Shown one piece after another: positions 11,801-23,117 of a DNA stretch of 64,000 bases; positions within the stretch are counted from its first letter, which is position 1, and every line of letters starts with the position of its first letter. The notes beneath the pieces are model-generated. The model worked only from the letters and a program-made list of their open reading frames with translations. It had not been told where the DNA came from and made no database searches. Source of the stretch: Sitta carolinensis (Eukaryota; Chordata; Aves; Passeriformes; Sittidae); the NCBI GenBank assembly GCA_032173965.1, contig CM063283.1, positions 109,268,108 through 109,332,107 on the forward strand, given 5' to 3'. A program made the position numbers and the translations under genes.

Positions 11801-14699
11801 TAGGCTATATGAAAAGTAGTGCCAGGTATTGACCCAGAGTGGGGTAATGGATGAGCTGGCTGAAGTAAACAGAGAATGGTTATTGTTTTCATCTCAGCCC
11901 TCTCCTCCTTCACTGCTTTTGTCACCGAGAAAAGGCAGAGAAGTGAAATGTGAAACCTTCCAGTTGCCTACATCTGTTAACCAATTTATTTTTTAAGGTA
12001 GAGGAAATGGGAGGGTAGAAAAGGTGAAGGTAGGAGTATGTCTTAATCTATGGGAGAGCCGGGTCAGCAAATAAATGTAATCAGAGTTAGTGTGATCTGT
12101 GTCAGTCCCGTTAACCTGTTGAACCAACGGCCCGTGGCTCCCACCTGGAATGTGGCTGGAAATAATAGTTCTAGCAATGCCCAGCACTGCAGATGGAGCA
12201 CAGACTTCCTGAGGCTGCAAACAGTGATTGAAAACTATCTGGATTAAGGAAACTAAAACCAACCAAACAAATGGGAAAACAGCAACCCCTGTGTCTGCAG
12301 CTGGTTGACAGAACATTAATTCAGATACCATTCAAGACATTAATCTTTACTTAGTTTCCAAATCTGAGCTGAAGCAGACAGGCTACAGTTACTGGATTTA
12401 GTATCATAACTTGTGCTTTTTAAAGTTGCTTTTAATCTTTTTGATCCATGACAGGGTAGAATATCAGGGTGTGTCAGAGCTGGCAGCTCTGCAATGGATA
12501 ATCTGGATTGTAAATGCATTGCCTTGGATTACCAAATGGGCAAGGGGGAAAAAGGTGTTGGTTAAGAGGGGCTCAGGCTATTAATTACATTTAATATAAT
12601 GGCCTGCTGAATACAGTGGTTGGACAATGGTGAGAGGAGGAGGAGTGGGAAGGAATCTTTCTGCTTCTATTCCATACTTCTTAAATGATACCGTACCAAT
12701 TTTCATGCTGCCCCACACACGCTCTGTGTTTATTATTGTTTAGATAGCTGGCCTTGCAAAGTATGGCTCATGAGTGTGGATGATTTGAAAATAATGACTC
12801 TGACATTACATGACCTTTAGGTACATTGACAGCCACTCCAGACTACATGTTATTTTCTGAATAAAAGAATTTTTATTTTTTCAGGGGAAGTGTGTTGATG
12901 AAAGCTTTAAATGTAATAAAGCCAGAGCTACAGTCAAAGAGACAGCCCTTGTTGTGGAACACGCTGTAGGGGACATGGGATGATTTCTGTGCACGATAAT
13001 GCATTTGCTTTTAAATGCCATCACTAGATTGATAATTATAGAATTCTTCATATTGCGCCTGGCAGGGTGTCAAGGCTGAATCTTACCAGTCTGTAAGAGT
13101 GGGAGATAGAAAAGTGTGCTGTGAACCAGAAGAGTTCAGTCACTTTATGCATGAAGCTGCTAAATGTATTTAAGTAGTTACAGGAGAGAGACTAGTCTTT
13201 TCTTTTCAGGGTCAGCATAAACCTGATGCTTCATTCTCACTTAGTATTGGCAGGAAGGCTTTTAGGAGCTCTTTGTTGCCAAGAATCCATAAGTGACCAC
13301 CACACAAAGCCTGTCCTCCCAGTTTGGTTAAGTATGTGGCAGTTGGTTTAACTCCTTGTATCCAGCTTCTACTTCTGCCATTTTTAGAGGCAGAGGGATG
13401 CTTGAAAATCCTTTCTTTTCGCTTTCAAAATACAGAGAAATAACTGTGAGGAGGACAGAGCATCTGGAGCATTTTGAAGATATTCAGTATCTGTGGCAGG
13501 CAGAGGATGGAAAAGAGGAGGGACTCTGCTGGTCATGTTCAACTACCAACTTCCTTAATCAACTTCTTCTGAATAAAATAATAGGTGGAAATTTTAAGAC
13601 CTAGGGAGTGATAAACGAAACAAAAAAAGGTGCATGAATTAATAATTGGGGTTTGTGTATTTGGTACACTGAAAATCATGGTTGCAATTGTCCAGACACA
13701 ATCAATGTCATCAGCACAGCTCCCTTTGCTGATTGCAAACCCTCAGTGAGTTTGTTGCTGTGTACCATGGGCAAATGTGGTTGAAGCCTTGTGAATTCTC
13801 CTGGTCAAGAGTGGGATTTTTTAAGTGCCTTAGTGATTTAAATACACCAATGTTGACTCACAGTGAGATATGTGCTTTTAAGCAGGTAAAAAGGACATTG
13901 ATCAAAAATGAAAGCCTTTTTGGGTGGACAAGCTGTCTGTGAATGCCTAGATAAATATGATGAATGGTTTCTGCAAGAAAAAAGAGAGGAATGTTATTAA
14001 AGATATAAATATGTTTGTCTGGCCTTTAAAATACAGTATTTTTATATTCTTTCATTTCAGGATGCATTTTTATTTTCTTAAAGAATTGTCCCAATTATTT
14101 AAAGGAGCTCTAAACACTAATCACAACTCAGCACTTCCTTATGCATCAAATAAAACTTTTCCACATTTATCTAAAATTTTCTTTCTCATTCCCCACCCAC
14201 AGCGTCTCAGATAGGGAACTGAACCAAAGATGCATTATTCATCCAGACCTTTTCAAAATTCCATCTGTGGTCATCCAAAGACCCTGAAAAGGGCAGAGCA
14301 CACTGTCAGGGTGTGCTGAGGATCTTCCTTCCCACTCTGGTGAGGAGGTCGTGCTCTCAATGTGAAAAGCCAGATGCCCATGTGTAAGTCACTGGCTGCG
14401 GGGACAATGAGTGCCAGAAGGAGAAGGTGGCAGCTTGCCTGAGCCTTCTCTAGAGCTGTTGAGAGCCAGCAACGAAAAAATATGTGTGCACCCCTCATTT
14501 CTCAGCAGCAAAAATACCCCAAAAATCAGCCCAAGAGGAGTCGAGACAGGAGAACTGAAAATTCAGCAGAAAAAGAATGAGAAGGATGACAAATAGAGAA
14601 AAAAGGCACATCCTCCACGCTCAGCAGAAGTAAGGAAACAGAAAACAGTCTGTTGGCTCTGTGTGCCAGTGCACAAAGCTGGGAACATCAATGGCAGGG
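8844..14699. other. Unique non-coding sequence
   Basis: I recognise no gene or known repeat. Open frames are short and conflict between strands. The segment 12430-12960 is rich in homeodomain-type ATTA/TAAT and GGATTA cores and SOX-type CAATGG motifs, so it is a candidate non-coding regulatory block (see findings). A plus-strand segment at 12886-12965 follows a pyrimidine-rich acceptor-like site and is open in one frame, without further support. Confidence 0.45.
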
Positions 14700-15000
14700 A
14701 GCCTGGGAGTCGTATCTGCAGCAGGAGGTGTCACACGAGGGCAAGGCCGGACGGTGGAGACAACTCCGCGCCTGACGGACTGAGAGCAATTCCTTCCAGG
14801 AAAGCTTTTGCTGTGGGACGAGCTCCTTCACAGCCTGTGCAAGGTTGCAGAAAATGTTTTGGGACGTTATGAAGACAGAATGCAACAAACACACAGGAGC
14901 ACTGTTGCTGTTTTACTGTGCTCAGAAGCACGCTCGTTCCTTTGTGCTGCCGCACGAATGGAGTGTTCGCCGATAAGGAAACCGCCCCCGCTGTGCACTG
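14700..15000. promoter_or_regulatory. Isolated CpG-rich patch, possible promoter or enhancer
   Basis: By direct reading I count 17 CpG dinucleotides in about 300 bases, close to what base composition alone would give, while the rest of the window is strongly CpG-depleted. The densest part is 14941-14990, where CpGs cluster around TTCGCCGATAAGG and a CCGCCCCCG that resembles a GC box. Such a patch usually marks DNA unmethylated in the germline: a promoter, an enhancer, or a recent CpG-rich insertion. No first exon, splice donor or repeat ends are evident, so its class is undecided. Confidence 0.45.
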
Positions 15001-16959
15001 CTTCTATTTCTAGCTAAAAGTTAAAAATTCTTCTCTTAGGAGGATCCTCTGGGTTGTGCAGGTGTGTGGGAAATTCTGAGCATTTTAGTGACACTACATC
15101 TTATTGTAGTTAGAGAAGTCTGACGGAAAATTTCTAAATTCAAACAGAGAACTTCAAAAATTACATGATTTTGAAGAGCTCTGAATTCTAGAGGTATGCA
15201 AATAACTTTTTTTTCCAATTCCTTGGCAAATGTAATGCATCATCTCCAGCTGATGATATTTTTAGGAAATATAATTTTTTGGGGGGTGAAAATGAAACCA
15301 GCAATTTTGCAGTCAAAACCTTTTACAAAACGCCAGTAAAAATGTGCATTTCTTTCCAAATGAGAAGCTGCTTATAATATGAAAAGTAAAATGTTTTGTT
15401 TTAAAATATTAAAATGGACCTTGTTATGGAGTGCAATATTTTATTGAAACTGAGATGAATGAGCAAATATTTCAGTGTCCCAGAATCTGCAATTTTTAAT
15501 GGAAATGAAATTTCAAGTATTAGCTTTGCCAAGTTCCTTTCAGCTTCCAGCGGATGTGACTGATAGATGTTTAGTAAAGCAAGCTAATTATTTGTGTACA
15601 TAAATATGAAATTTGCAATATATTATCAATTTATGGTTTTGTAGTGATTTCTAAACATGTGTTATAAAAGATCAGTGGTGCACTGTAGCTTCTTATATAA
15701 GTTGCAAGAGCTCCATAGGTACACCAGGTAGGGGAATACAGCAGAGCGAAGACACTACAGATTTTAGTTATGGAAAGTTTGCTCACTGACATCATCACAT
15801 TAACATCAATAACTTATTGAAGCAGTTCAGTTTATGTGGCTCAGCTTTCCTCAAATAAAGCAGCTGTTGATATGATGAAGCATTGAACTGTTCAGTTTTT
15901 CTTGGTTCTCTTATTCTTATTATTCACCTTCCTGTAACACTGGCTTGGTTTTCAGGCAGCATTATTTTCATACATCTGTCTCTTTCACAAAGCAAAATGT
16001 AAAAAAACTGACACATTTTCCCTGGCACTTCTTCTTCCACTCTTACTTTTCTTTTTTTTAATTGATAGATGTCTTCTAAATTGCTAAATCAGGAGTACAG
16101 ACTGCCATCTTTCTCTGCTGGTAGGTTATGTGGAGCTGAGCTGTTGACACCAAGGACACCATCAGACAAGATGGTCAGTGAATCACCAAAACCTTGTTTC
16201 AAAGCCTTTTGTGACTGATGGTTGTGTCCCTGGTATCTAATTTGTCATAAGATCTGATTGAAGTATCATCCCTACAGCTGAAGGTTTCATACCATCTGCT
16301 CCTTCAGTTCTTCCTCCATTTCTCTGCCTCTCTGATGTGTATCAATGTGCTCTAACACGTGCTGGTTTTAAACATACCAGGGCAGCACTATGAGAATTTA
16401 ACTCTTTAGTCCTTTCTTCACAGTGCTAGAAAGAGTATTTTTTTTCCAAATTTTTATATCTATGTTAAATTTCGTTGAAATCATCCAATATTTAAAAACA
16501 AAAAATAGTTTGGCATAGGCAACAAACTGAGTGCCAGACACACTTTCCTATAGGCATTCACATCCAAACATATGCAGCAAGAAACAAGGATAACACATCT
16601 CAGAGGCACCACATTCTGTATAAGTCAACACTTCTGGAGATATCAAACATCTGTGTGAACACTGACAAATTTTAGGTTTCTTGTGCCTTAGCAGTTTCCT
16701 TATGATAAGCTCATTGTGATGCAGGCAAGTGTTAAAAGAAATGAAGTCAATGACTCTGATGAACCCTTTGATAAAGCACACTTGAAAGTTCCCTCCCCAA
16801 AAATACGTGAAGATATTAAGAGTGAGGTAGAAGGGTTGAGTTCATCTCAAGGACTGATATCTGATTAAAAGACAGGAAATAAATCTGAGTATAAAAGCCC
16901 TGTTATCACAGCAGAGAAAATGCTGCAAGAGGTGACCACTGAGGTCTGTGCTGGAGCTT
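15001..16959. other. Unique AT-rich non-coding sequence
   Basis: This stretch is AT-rich, with long runs lacking any CpG. I see no recognisable repeat and no convincing coding frame. Confidence 0.5.
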
Positions 16960-17900
16960 GTGCTCTCCAGTGTATTAGTAAATGATCTGGAAAGAAGAAC
17001 AAAGAGGAAAAGAGAAGCCTTTGCTGAGGAGTAATAAAAACTAAAATTGACTGTGAAGACTTGCAGGAGGGTGACTGAGGGATGGGCAATAAAACAGCAG
17101 GTGAAATTATCTTTCGATCAGCTAAAAACCTGATACACATGGAGAAAAATAACCCCACCTATACATAAAGAGTGACAAATCCCATGTGAGATACTGTTAT
17201 TCAAGGATTAGATATTCAGATCAGTGTAAATTTCCCTGTGAATATGGCTCACTGTTCCAGGGCAGTTCTACAGCGCCACAAATTTTTAATAAAGAAGAAA
17301 AAAACCAGAAAAAAACCCCAAACGTGAAAGGAAAGCACAGTATATCTGTAAGACAGCAAGTAAAGCAGTGATGCATCTAAATTTTACCATTCCAGTCTTG
17401 TCTTCTCTGGTACCAAAAAGTAACCAACAAAAATACTGTGGTTATGGAATAATTTCTATGCAGTGAGAAACTAAATACACTTGTTATTTTCCATGAAGTA
17501 CAAGGATGAGATGCATAGTGATTTCAAAAAATATAGGTGATGCTGAAAAGAGAAATTATTTTTGTACCCCAAAAGGAATGGCTTTTGAATTAAACCATCA
17601 AACTAAGATTTGGAAAGAAAGAAGAGGCAGAGTTTTCCACACAGTGAATAATTAAACAGCAGAGCTCACTGCCACAGGGTGTTGCGGAAGCCGAGTACAA
17701 ATTAACAAAGCAATTAGACAAGCTCACAGATGAAAACTCTGTCCCTGGTTGCTAAACATCAAGAGGCTAATCTACTTCAGGCCTAAAAAGTCCCTGTTTC
17801 ACTTTCGCTGTGCTCTGGTATTCTGTTCTTGAGCTGCTGTTCCAGATTGACACCAGACGTGGGATTCAGGGGTAGATGGACTGGCTTGCCCTTAGAACCT
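16960..17900 (+). mobile_element. Ancient, decayed CR1 LINE (amniote type)
   Basis: Scattered blocks follow, in order, the 3' half of the old amniote CR1 that I know from turtle, crocodile and bird genomes. AATGATCTGGAAAG near 16981 corresponds to the reverse-transcriptase region. GACTGTGAAGACTTGCAG near 17050, then GGGCAATAAAACAGCAGGTG near 17083 and ACATGGAGAAAAATAACCCC near 17137, follow downstream. Late blocks are CTCACTGCCACAGGGTGTTG near 17665 and GTAGATGGACTGGCTTG near 17872, which mark the 3' UTR. The frame is destroyed throughout. The middle (about 17200-17560) is hard to align and may contain indels or another insertion. Orientation is plus. Confidence 0.7.
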
Positions 17901-18986
17901 CCCTTATGGTCTTAATTGCAACTCAGAGAAACAGGAGGTGAAATAATCAAGGTGACTTTGATATGGCCATGAGAAGTAGAATTAGAACTCAAAAAGCCTT
18001 ATTTTCTTAACCCACTGACATGCAGCTTCTTTTTCTGTTTCTGTATTTTACTATTCTGCAAGACCTGCTCTCATTCTTCATAGGTTTGTACACTGCAGTT
18101 AAATACCTCCAGGATAGTCTGAGAGTATTTGGATGGGAGCCTGGCCTTTGAGAAATATGTATGAGTATAAACAGATCAAACAGAATTTACCACAGCCTTG
18201 TGCATCACTTCTGAATTTTGGCTGACATCTCAGGAGGCAATCATCTAGTGCAACAGAGGAGCTGCTAATAGTGCTCTGAGACCACTGAAAAATTTAAATT
18301 CCTCCTAATCCTCTAGAGAATTGATTGGAAAAAATGCAGTTAAGAAAATGTTCTTGGAAACAATTTTCTTTATACCAGGTTGCCTAAGACCTAGAATGGA
18401 GTTGAACATTTCAAGAGTTTTGAAGACAGAGATAATAATTGGCACTTCTTCAGAAAATGATCATACCATTATTGCTGGGGGTGGCTTCAAATGGGAAGGT
18501 ATCTGCAAGAGCTGGAGCAAAAAATCTTATTGAAAATATGCTACTTCCTAATAAAAGAAATAAAAACTCACAGGAGGCTCAGACCAAGGCTGCAAATCAA
18601 TGAATCTGAGATCCAAGTGCAGATTTTAGTCAGTGGGAGTGACCCTATGTAGAGGAAAGTGCATGTGGACTCTGGAGTCCACTGAGGGTAGGTTTAAATT
18701 TAATTATAGCCTGAATACCATTTTTCATTGGGAAATAAAAAGGCTTTTAGAATGTCAAGCCTCATTGCTGGTACTCTCACTAGTGTCAGGGGATATTGTG
18801 ACAATAGGGAAGAGAAGATAGCTACTGTATGCTAATTATTTCATATCTAATTACAACCAATATGGTGCATGCAGTGTAAATCAGGAAAGAATTTTAGAGG
18901 AAAAAATATTATAGTCAAACAAAAGATATTTGTAGAGATTCTGTTAAAGGGCCAGGCAGCTTAATGCAGCATGCTATGAACTTCAC

Positions 18987-19078
18987 CTGCTTTTCATTTC
19001 CTAGAACTCTGCCACTGCCCTCCTCAGAAGAAGGAAAATCAGTCAGGGACAGAACGAGTGCTTCACACAGAGGAGGCT
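18987..19078 (-). CDS. Candidate internal exon, unidentified gene
   Basis: On the minus strand, a long uninterrupted pyrimidine tract ending CCTCTCAG (plus strand 19079 upward) precedes 92 bases that end in AAGCAG followed by GTGAAG, an acceptable donor. One frame is open throughout: two bases completing a codon, then 30 codons. The deduced segment is acidic and Ser/Gly-rich near its end (SSEEGSGRVLGNEKQ). I do not recognise it. It begins with a split codon needing one upstream base and ends on a codon boundary. It could follow the 29849-29907 segment, which ends with one base. Splice-like sites are common by chance in 64 kb, so this is a hypothesis supported mainly by the quality of the acceptor. 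Confidence 0.22.
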
Positions 19079-19776
19079 CTGAGAGGCAGAAGGGGAGGAA
19101 GCAGGAGGCAGGCTTTGTGGGAAAGACACTGGAGACTCCGTGGCCACAGATTTCTTCTGTGTCACTCAGGCATGATTTGGGATTGATTTTTAAATGCAAT
19201 AGTAAGCAGCACAAATGGGTAATGAGTAATTAGAGAAATCAGGCATTGGAAATGCCCTTGTGCCTCAATACTTATATTTATAAGTGGCCCAGTTAGCCTT
19301 TCCACTGTCAGTTATGCTGAGTGTGATATGCCTGAAACACTCAGGCAAAGGAGTCTGGGACAGAGGCACATCCATGAGCAAAGCAGTCACAGGAAAGCCC
19401 TGGCTCTGCAGGACTGAATTAGACCATTCCCCATTGAGCTAAATTATGCAGCTGGCTGAGCACAAACCATTTCTTAAAATATGTGTACAGAGAAGTGGGA
19501 GGATGGATCTAAGGACTATTTACCTTTTCAGGGTGAATTTTGTGATGTTATCAGTGTTTTATTAAAAGAGTTGTTTATGTGTAGGATGGATATACAGAAA
19601 AAGCTTTAGACAGTTGTCACTGAGTTAGACACAGATGAAACCATGTGGAGCAGCCAAGGTAATTTAAGGTAAGGCAGTCAACTTGTGTGGATTATGTTTG
19701 GTATCAAAACAAGCCATGGACCTTCCCTGTGGTGATGAGAATCTCAGCCTCTGCCCCAAGTTCCCAGGAGGATTCA

Positions 19777-19910
19777 TTAGGGTTCTTTAGGGTTAGGGCT
19801 GGCTTCAGAGCACCACACAGCCAACACCTCCAGGGACACTGGAGCAGGAAAATGTTTTAAGGGGGGCATGGGCCACATATGGTGCTGGGAAGCTCACATT
19901 AGGGTTAGGG
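19777..19910 (+). repeat. Short interspersed telomere-like TTAGGG motifs
   Basis: Three TTAGGG units (19777-19798, the first separated by TTCT) and a further tandem pair (19899-19910) occur within 135 bases. The runs are far too short to be a telomere, and only suggestive of an interstitial telomeric insertion. Confidence 0.4.
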
Positions 19911-21833
19911 CCAGAAAAAAAGACAGCTGAGTCAGAAGAGGTGTAGTTTATGTATGGGTGCAGGAATTCTCTGACGCCATGTTTTGTGAAGGTCACATCT
20001 ATGCAACAAAACATCTTTGGTCCATCTGCATTATTAACAGAGCATCTGTAGCTTCCCCTGTGTAAGGCAGATGTGGTGAGAGTGTGGTGCTACTGTGGCC
20101 ATTAAAGGGGGCAATCCAGGAGCTCAGAGCTGATTTACCCCTCTCAAACTCATCCTTTTTGGGCTGAGTGCTTTTGTTGCATGACTGAATGGAGGGGTCA
20201 CGGCTGTGGCGTTTGTGTCCCCTGGAGACCTTGGTCTCCCTTGGCAGCTGGCACAGGTTGCTCCAACTTCTGCCATGGGACTGGCCCAGCACACAGAGAG
20301 CTGAGGTCAGGCCCTTTTTGCCTTTTGGGGCTGGGCTTTGCTGCTGCTCAGCCACAGCTGGGAATCTGGGTCATGGTGTCTTGCTCCGGATGCAGTGCAG
20401 GACGGTGCTTACTGAGGAGAGGTTAATCTCTGTGTATGATTATGTCTGCAGATTGTGTCAAAAGTTCATGTCTAATAATAGCCTGCCTCCAACAGATGTT
20501 CCAGGAATTAATCAGCCCTCAAGTGTTTGGTTGCGACTTGATTTCTCTAAGTATAAATTAAATGACATGCAAGGGTAGCTGGTTCAGACCAGGAAGTGGG
20601 TAGCCATGGAGCAACTCCCTGTGTCTTCACCACACAAATCAGGCATGGAAAACCACTCATCAGATCATCTGTTGCTTTGTAGCTACCTTTGAAAAACTGC
20701 CTACAAAAAACATTACCTAGAGTCTTGCTCTGCCTGGGCTTTAATTTGCATTTAGTGTGATGCGTTTTTTAATCTAAATTAATTCCAATCACCCACCTTT
20801 ACCACCAGTATCTTTGACAATGGATTAAAAGCATCATTAATCTTAAAAAGGAGCAGTCAATGAGATCATCTAAGAAAAATACAAATGAATTTAGGTTTCT
20901 GAAAGTTCCCTCTCAGCAACATTTCCATTCTCTAAAAGTTTCCTGCAGTAATTGATTTTGCAATACACCTCAGAGCACATCAATTTTGTGCCATTTGTTG
21001 TAAATGCCGAAGCTGATGCATTACCCACGTTGGCAACCTCCCTTCCTTTAAACCAGCTGTGGGAGTTTCCATTGGACTTGGCTCTGGCAACACACTTGAT
21101 GAGTTCTTCCCATTCCCACCAGAGAATAACACACAGTGGCTCAGTGGTTCTCAAATGCTTCTCCTCCCAAGACCTCAGCCAGGCTCCCACTCCAATGTTC
21201 AGTGAGGCCAAGAGCTCAGGCAGCCCCTGGCTCTGATGATCTGGACAAAGCTCAGGGCAGCCCTGATGTCCTTTGGGAGCCTCCAAAGACTTCTGCACCT
21301 GCCCACAGCCCTGGAGCCCAAGGCAGCACCCAATGATCTGAGCTGGCCTCCAGCTCCCCAAGCCCTGCCCACCCAGCAGCTCACATCCCAGCCTAGCCTT
21401 GGTCCTGCCCTCACCCAGGGAGGTGCCCAATGTCCCTGACTGCTCCTGGCTGAGAACAGGACAGATGTGCTGTCCCTGTCATAGGGATCCCCCAGTGCTC
21501 CCATTCCCAGGGAGCTGCCAGCCTGGCTGCACCTTAGTGATGGTTGGAAATGTCAGAATGTGCTGCTTTTGGCCAGGCTGCAGATAATTTCCTACACTGT
21601 GGCTGGTATGGGGCAGTGTTTTGGCTTTGTGCTGAACACAGTGATGATAATATAAAGATATTTTTGTTACTGCTGAACAGGGCTTACACAGAACCAAGGC
21701 TTTTTCTGCTTCTCCTACTGCCACACTGGTGAGGAGACTGGTGTGCATGGGAGGCTGGGAGGAGACACAGCCAGGACAGGTGACCCAAACTGACCAAAGG
21801 GATATTCCAGACAGTGTGACATCATGGCTCAGT

Positions 21834-21841
21834 GCATAAAG
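21834..21841 (+). promoter_or_regulatory. Degenerate TATA box of the array-bearing LTR
   Basis: GCATAAAG follows a CRE-like GTGACATCATGGCTCAG by a few bases, the arrangement of a retroviral U3 core promoter. In the family as I remember it this position reads as a better TATA, so the promoter is probably weakened here. Confidence 0.35.
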
Positions 21842-22009
21842 TTGTGGTGGAAGGGGGGGACGTTTGGAGTGATGTTTTGTCACTGATAAGTGGGATGGGG
21901 GGATGGGGCCCTGCTCTCCTGGAGATGTCTGAACACCTGCCCAGCCATGGAAAGCAGTGAATGAATTCCTTGTTTTGCTTTGCTTGTGTGCATGGCTTTC
22001 GCTTTCCCT

Positions 22010-22015
22010 ATTAAA
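22010..22015 (+). terminator. ATTAAA polyadenylation signal of the array-bearing LTR
   Basis: ATTAAACTGTCTTTATCTCA is the characteristic R-region end of this LTR family, and ATTAAA is the second most common polyadenylation hexamer. It lies about 65 bases before the tetranucleotide array begins. Confidence 0.5.
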
Positions 22016-22078
22016 CTGTCTTTATCTCAGCCCACGAGTTTTCCACCTCTGACCTTGTGATTCCCGATTCTCCGTGGG

Positions 22079-23080
22079 AGTGGGTGAGTGAGTGAGTGAG
22101 AGTTGAGTGAGTGTGAGTGAGTGATGAGTGGTGAGTGAGTGAGTGAGTGAGTGAGTGAGTGAGTGAGTGAGTGAGTGAGTGAGTGAGTGAGAGTGAGTGA
22201 GTAGGATGAGTGAGTGGGTGAGTGAGAGTGAGTGAGTGAGGATGTGAGTGAGTGAGTGAGTGAGTAGTGAGTGAGAGTGAGTGAGTGATGAGTGGGGAGA
22301 GTGAGTGAGTGAGGGTGAGTGAGTGAGTGAGTGAGTGAGGAGAGTGAGTAGTGAGTGAGAGTGAGTGAGAGCTGAGAGAGTGAGTGAGTGAGTAGTGAGT
22401 GAGGAGGAGTGAGTGAGAGTGAGTGAGTGAGTGAGTGAGTGAGTGAGTGAGTGAGGGGAGTGAGTGGAGTGAGATTGTGAGTGAGTGGAGTGAGTGAGTG
22501 AGTGAGTGAGTGAGTGATGTGAGTGATGTGAGTGAGTGAGTGTGAGTGAGAGCTAGAGAGTGAGTGAGTGAGAGTGAGTGAGAGTGAGAGAGTTAGTGAG
22601 AGTGAGTGAGTGAGTGAGTGAGTGAGTGAGGTGAGTGAGTGATGTGAGTGAGGTGAGGTGTGAGGGAGGAGTGATGGTGAGTGAGTGAGTGAGTGAGGTG
22701 AGAGCGAGGAGAGTGAGTGAGTGAGAGTGAGTGAGAGCGAGAGAGTGAGTGAGTGAGAGTGAGTGAGAGCAGAGGAGTGAGTGAGAGTGAGTGATGTGAG
22801 TGAGTGAGTGAGTGAGTGAGTGAGTGAGTGAGTGAGTGAGTGAGTGAGTGTGGGTGAGTGAGTGAGTGAGTGAGTGAGTGAGTGAGTGAGTGAGTGAGTG
22901 AGTGAGTGAGTGAGTGAGTGAGTGTGTGAGTGAGTGAGTGAGTGAGTGAGTGAGTGAGTGAGTGAGTGAGTGAGTGAGTGAGTGAGTGAGTGAGTGAGTG
23001 AGTGATGAGTGAGTGTGAATGAGTGAGTGAATGAGTGAGTGAGTGGCTGACTGACTGACTGAGTGACCGACTGACTGAGT
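22079..23080 (+). repeat. (TGAG)n tetranucleotide array, about 1 kb
   Basis: The array consists of GTGAGTGA units over about 1000 bases. Its left two thirds are imperfect, with slips such as GTGATGAGTG, GAGAGTGAG and GTGAGGAGAG that break the four-base phase. The right third (about 22795-23015) is nearly pure TGAG with only a few substitutions (TGTGGGTG, GTGTGTGAG). The last 35 bases shift to TGAC variants. It lies inside the U5 end of an LTR, where the family normally carries a short GGGAGTGAGTGAG-like segment; that segment is the likely seed. Read on the minus strand the array encodes an endless Ser-Leu-Thr-His cycle, which is an artefact of the four-base period and not a gene. Confidence 0.97.
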
Positions 23081-23117
23081 TGTCTGCCTGGGACTTGGCT
23101 GGGGTGAAACCACCACA

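Larger units (their letters stand above)
17901..21598. other. Unique non-coding sequence, GC-richer at its right end
   Basis: No confident gene or repeat is visible. It contains the weak exon candidate at 18987-19078 and short TTAGGG runs at 19777-19798 and 19899-19910. From about 20080 to 21540 the sequence becomes GC-rich but CpG-poor, which lengthens open frames on both strands; the longest, on the minus strand at 20891-21430, has no splice or homology support and overlaps open plus-strand frames. Confidence 0.45.
21599..23117 (+). mobile_element. Endogenous retrovirus LTR, 3' part expanded by a satellite
   Basis: About 520 bases of LTR sequence flank a 1-kb array. The left part (21599-22080) runs through CTGAACACAGTGATGATAAT, GGGCTTACACAGAACCAAGG, a GTGACATCATGGCTCAG promoter-like block with a degenerate TATA (GCATAAAG, 21834-21841), an ATTAAA polyadenylation signal (22010-22015) and CCCACGAGTTTTCC. 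The right remnant (about 23080-23117) ends GGCTGGGGTGAAACCACCACA. From memory these two halves are the U3-R and U5 ends of a single LTR family common in passerines. The start at 21599 (TGTGGCTGG) is chosen by its similarity to the inverted 3' end and is approximate. I see no clear target-site duplication and no internal retroviral genes, so it is probably a solo LTR. Confidence 0.85.

Noticed and set aside
20891..21430. A 179-codon minus-strand open frame
   Set aside because: It lies in a GC-rich, CpG-poor tract where stops are rare, overlaps long frames on the plus strand, and shows no recognisable domain, splice site or promoter.
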